The translations under genes and the position numbers were made by a program. The notes below the pieces were generated by a model. The model did no database searches, was not told where the DNA came from, and saw only the letters and a list, made by a program, of their open reading frames with translations. A DNA stretch of 17,884 nt from the NCBI GenBank assembly GCA_000803105.1, contig JTDA01000030.1:1-17884 (forward strand). Reading direction: 5' to 3'. Origin of the DNA: Coprobacter secundus. Lineage in GTDB: Bacteria; Bacteroidota; Bacteroidia; Bacteroidales; Coprobacteraceae. Below, piece by piece: positions 16,294 through 17,884 of the stretch (position 1 is the first letter of the stretch; the number at the start of each line of letters is the position of its first letter).

Positions 16294-16916
16294 CGTCTTA
16301 AGAATTTTAAAAGTGTCGAAATTGAATCGGCCTTTTTGCCAACTTTTATGTAGTCTTCGAATATGGTTTTATCCATCTTATTGAACTCATCCATATCCAT
16401 ACGAATATCCTGTTCAAGATATGTTTCCACATCTTTCATATAGCGAAGATTGACCTGCGAGGAATTGGCAATCAAATCACACAAAGCCTTTTCCGGTGAT
16501 GCAATAAGAAAAGCATAATTATCCTTATACATACTCCTTACTCCTATTGGAAATGCCATTTTTGAGATATGTTTGTAGTCATAACAGCCGACCGGAGTTT
16601 GAAAGCTACGCGAGTGCTTTACCGTCATTGATTGATGAACATATACAGCCTCGGGGATAAGTCCATAATATCGTAGTGCAGTAGACATTGAAATATACGA
16701 AGGTGCATAGAGATGATTGGCAATCAACTCACTCGATAGAGTCTTTCCTGAATATTCGGGGTTGATCACATAAAGTCCCCGCTTCAATCTGATGATAATC
16801 CCTTGCTTTTCGAGCCAGGTTACTTTCTTGTCAGCAGACTTAAGTTCCGGATACAACGATTCAATGATTGAAGTCGTTACTGGAATGGTTCCTATTTCAG
16901 TTAATTTTCTATCCAT
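16290..16916 (-). CDS. abiEi: AbiEi-type antitoxin/repressor
   Basis: The 208-residue protein has an N-terminal winged helix (about 15-50: W-L-E-K-Q-G-I-I-I-R-L-K-R-G-L-Y-V-I), then A-P-S-Y-I-S-M-S-T-A-L-R-Y-Y-G-L-I-P-E (71-89) and A-S-P-E-K-A-L-C-D-L, all hallmarks of AbiEi. In this type IV system the antitoxin represses its operon through DNA binding and counters AbiEii without a stable complex. Upstream position and ATGA coupling to abiEii fit. The ATG is only four bases after a TATATTTG -7 element, so the mRNA may be leaderless; no later Met precedes residue 77. Confidence 0.85.
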   Translation of the reverse strand: MDRKLTEIGTIPVTTSIIESLYPELKSADKKVTWLEKQGIIIRLKRGLYVINPEYSGKTLSSELIANHLYAPSYISMSTALRYYGLIPEAVYVHQSMTVKHSRSFQTPVGCYDYKHISKMAFPIGVRSMYKDNYAFLIASPEKALCDLIANSSQVNLRYMKDVETYLEQDIRMDMDEFNKMDKTIFEDYIKVGKKADSISTLLKFLRR

Positions 16917-16920
16917 ACTG

Positions 16921-16928
16921 CAAATATA
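16921..16928 (-). promoter_or_regulatory. -7 element of the abiE operon
   Basis: Minus-strand TATATTTG, exact to the Bacteroidetes TAnnTTTG consensus, ending four bases before the abiEi ATG. No exact TTTG -33 box is seen at the usual spacing. Transcription would start at or next to the start codon. Confidence 0.5.
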
Positions 16929-17023
16929 GCAATAATTTGAACAGAAAAAGAAATAATACTTCCTTTTCTATTCAGAATATTACTACTAAGGCAATCTTAA
17001 AAATAGCGACCGCTGTCACATAG

Positions 17024-17278
17024 GTCTGTTGTTTGTAACAATCACCGAAACACTGACCACTTACAACTGAACTACCTCAAGGCTCTTATAGCTGGAGAAA
17101 AGGCCATCAGTTCGACCGAAGTGATGCATCGCTATCAAATCTCTTCAACGACCTCAATATCCCGCTCAAAGATTGCCTTTATCAAGAATGATATATTGGA
17201 TAATAAGGCTGGTGATATCTCGTTCCAGGACCCGATTTATGCCTATTGGTTGAAGAGTGAGTACTTTGCAAAATAATC
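17024..17278 (+). pseudogene. Truncated second copy of the ATPase 3' end (direct repeat copy 2)
   Basis: This repeats the last 250 bases of the broken ATPase gene at 12422-12677. It encodes L-N-Y-L-K-A-L-I-A-G-E-K-A-I-S-S-T, the winged-helix segment and the P-I-Y-A-Y-W-L-K tail, ending at the TAA 17274-17276. A one-base net loss near 17060 shifts the frame and there is no start, so it is not a gene. Sequence differences from copy 1, many at third codon positions, suggest it derives from a related paralogue and not a very recent duplication. Confidence 0.85.
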
Positions 17279-17498
17279 ATAATGCCCACCCTTGTTTCAG
17301 AGCCATTTTTGTACCTTTTCTCATCAAAAAACGCCATTTTTCACAAGTTTTTGTACCGCACATTTTGATATTCAAGAAATTACACTTACTTTTACTTTCC
17401 AAAATGGAGGTACAAGCCGAGAATGGTGCTAAAAATCACTAACTTACACATTCTCAGATACTTGCCAACCTACTGGTTGTACCTTTTAGAGCGCTATA
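17279..17498. other. Non-coding stretch with TTTTTGTACC repeats
   Basis: No convincing gene. The string ATTTTTGTACC/GTTTTTGTACC occurs at 17305-17315 and 17347-17357, with the related GGAGGTACAAG and GGTTGTACC later. The preceding GCCATTTTT is also repeated (about 17302 and 17333). These look like imperfect short repeats of an intergenic element or recombination site; I cannot name it. Confidence 0.35.
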
Positions 17499-17510
17499 CT
17501 ATTGATAATC

Positions 17511-17815
17511 AACGATGTACACATACTGCATCGGGAAATAGTTCTTGGCTATTTCCACATCACATCCATAGTTACATAGTTGCTTGTGTAGTTGGTCATT
17601 TCCTCAAAAGGCTTTTCGTTATTTACCTGATGATGGATTACTTCTGCAGTGGTATTCTCATGGACGGCATAGTGTAACTTGTGTTGTATGGTGGCAAAAA
17701 ATGTTTTGGTCATTTCACTACGAGGGTCATAGTCCGTTGTAGTGGTATATATCCGTCACTTGCTGGTAAAGGTTATGTCCACTGCTGTGAATATATCTGA
17801 TGCTTGAGGAGGTGT
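17511..17815 (-). pseudogene. RhuM-family gene remnant
   Basis: On the minus strand three frames stitch into a piece of RhuM. First L-Y-Q-Q-V-T-D-I-Y-H-Y (family form L-Y-Q-K-V-x-D-I-Y-A-T-S), then T-D-Y-D-P-R-S-E-M-T-K-T-F-F-A-T-I-Q and K-L-H-Y-A-V-H-E-N-T-T-A-E-V-I, then M-T-N-Y-T-S-N-Y-V-T, and after another shift E-I-A-K-N-Y. Stops sit at 17756-17758 and 17549-17551 within it. RhuM proteins are virulence-named proteins common in mobile regions, of uncertain function. What remains covers about 100 residues of a roughly 330-residue family, so it is dead. Confidence 0.6.
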
Positions 17816-17884
17816 CTGTTGGTTTTAGGTGGTTGTTTTGATTTGAGGTGGCTATGCTTGGACGTGACACACCCCCAGCCCCTC

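Noticed and set aside
17257..17677. Plus-strand open frames of 61 and 84 codons
   Set aside because: Low-complexity or antisense to the RhuM remnant, with no recognisable protein features.
1..17884. CRISPR arrays, tRNA or rRNA genes
   Set aside because: No regularly spaced repeats and no tRNA- or rRNA-like segments were seen on reading either strand.

Overview
The DNA looks like an accessory island of a Bacteroidales bacterium (Bacteroides, Parabacteroides or Prevotella type). It is AT-rich, and four intergenic regions carry the Bacteroidetes -7 octamer TATATTTG. Several genes (short XRE protein, HipB, AbiE pair, IS4-family transposase with a tRNA-free setting) resemble Bacteroidales families. 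This taxonomic call is inference from sequence style, not from a marker gene.

Left part, about 1-10440, minus strand: one tightly packed operon of at least eight genes, read right to left. The order is a 65-aa XRE regulator, a DUF4007-type protein, a 1070-aa BrxC/PglY-like P-loop ATPase, a DndC-like ATP-pyrophosphatase/PAPS-reductase-family sulfurtransferase, an unrecognised 541-aa protein, a 365-aa ExeA/Orc-like AAA ATPase, a PIN-type nuclease, and a phospholipase-D/SF2-helicase fusion that runs off the window at base 1. Junctions are overlaps or gaps of a few bases, so the genes very probably act together. The DndC-like gene points to sulfur chemistry on nucleic acid, but DndB, DndD and DndE are absent here. 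The PIN, PLD and helicase genes look like a degrading or sensing arm. This is the best candidate for an incompletely described defence system.

Middle, about 10440-12680: an intact HipB-like antitoxin followed by a wrecked hipA remnant. A divergent AAA ATPase gene follows, broken by a one-base loss in Walker A and carrying a Ser in place of the Walker B Asp.

Right part, about 12690-17884: a recognisable Pycsar pair (class III nucleotide cyclase plus three-helix membrane effector), a frameshifted IS4-family element, and an AbiEi/AbiEii type IV toxin-antitoxin pair on the minus strand. After these comes a second, partial copy of the 3' end of the broken ATPase gene, so the Pycsar-IS-AbiE block lies between about 250-bp direct repeats. 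The right end holds a decayed RhuM-like gene. Overall the window stacks one large multi-gene candidate system, two compact known systems that look intact (Pycsar, AbiE), and the ruins of at least four other genes.
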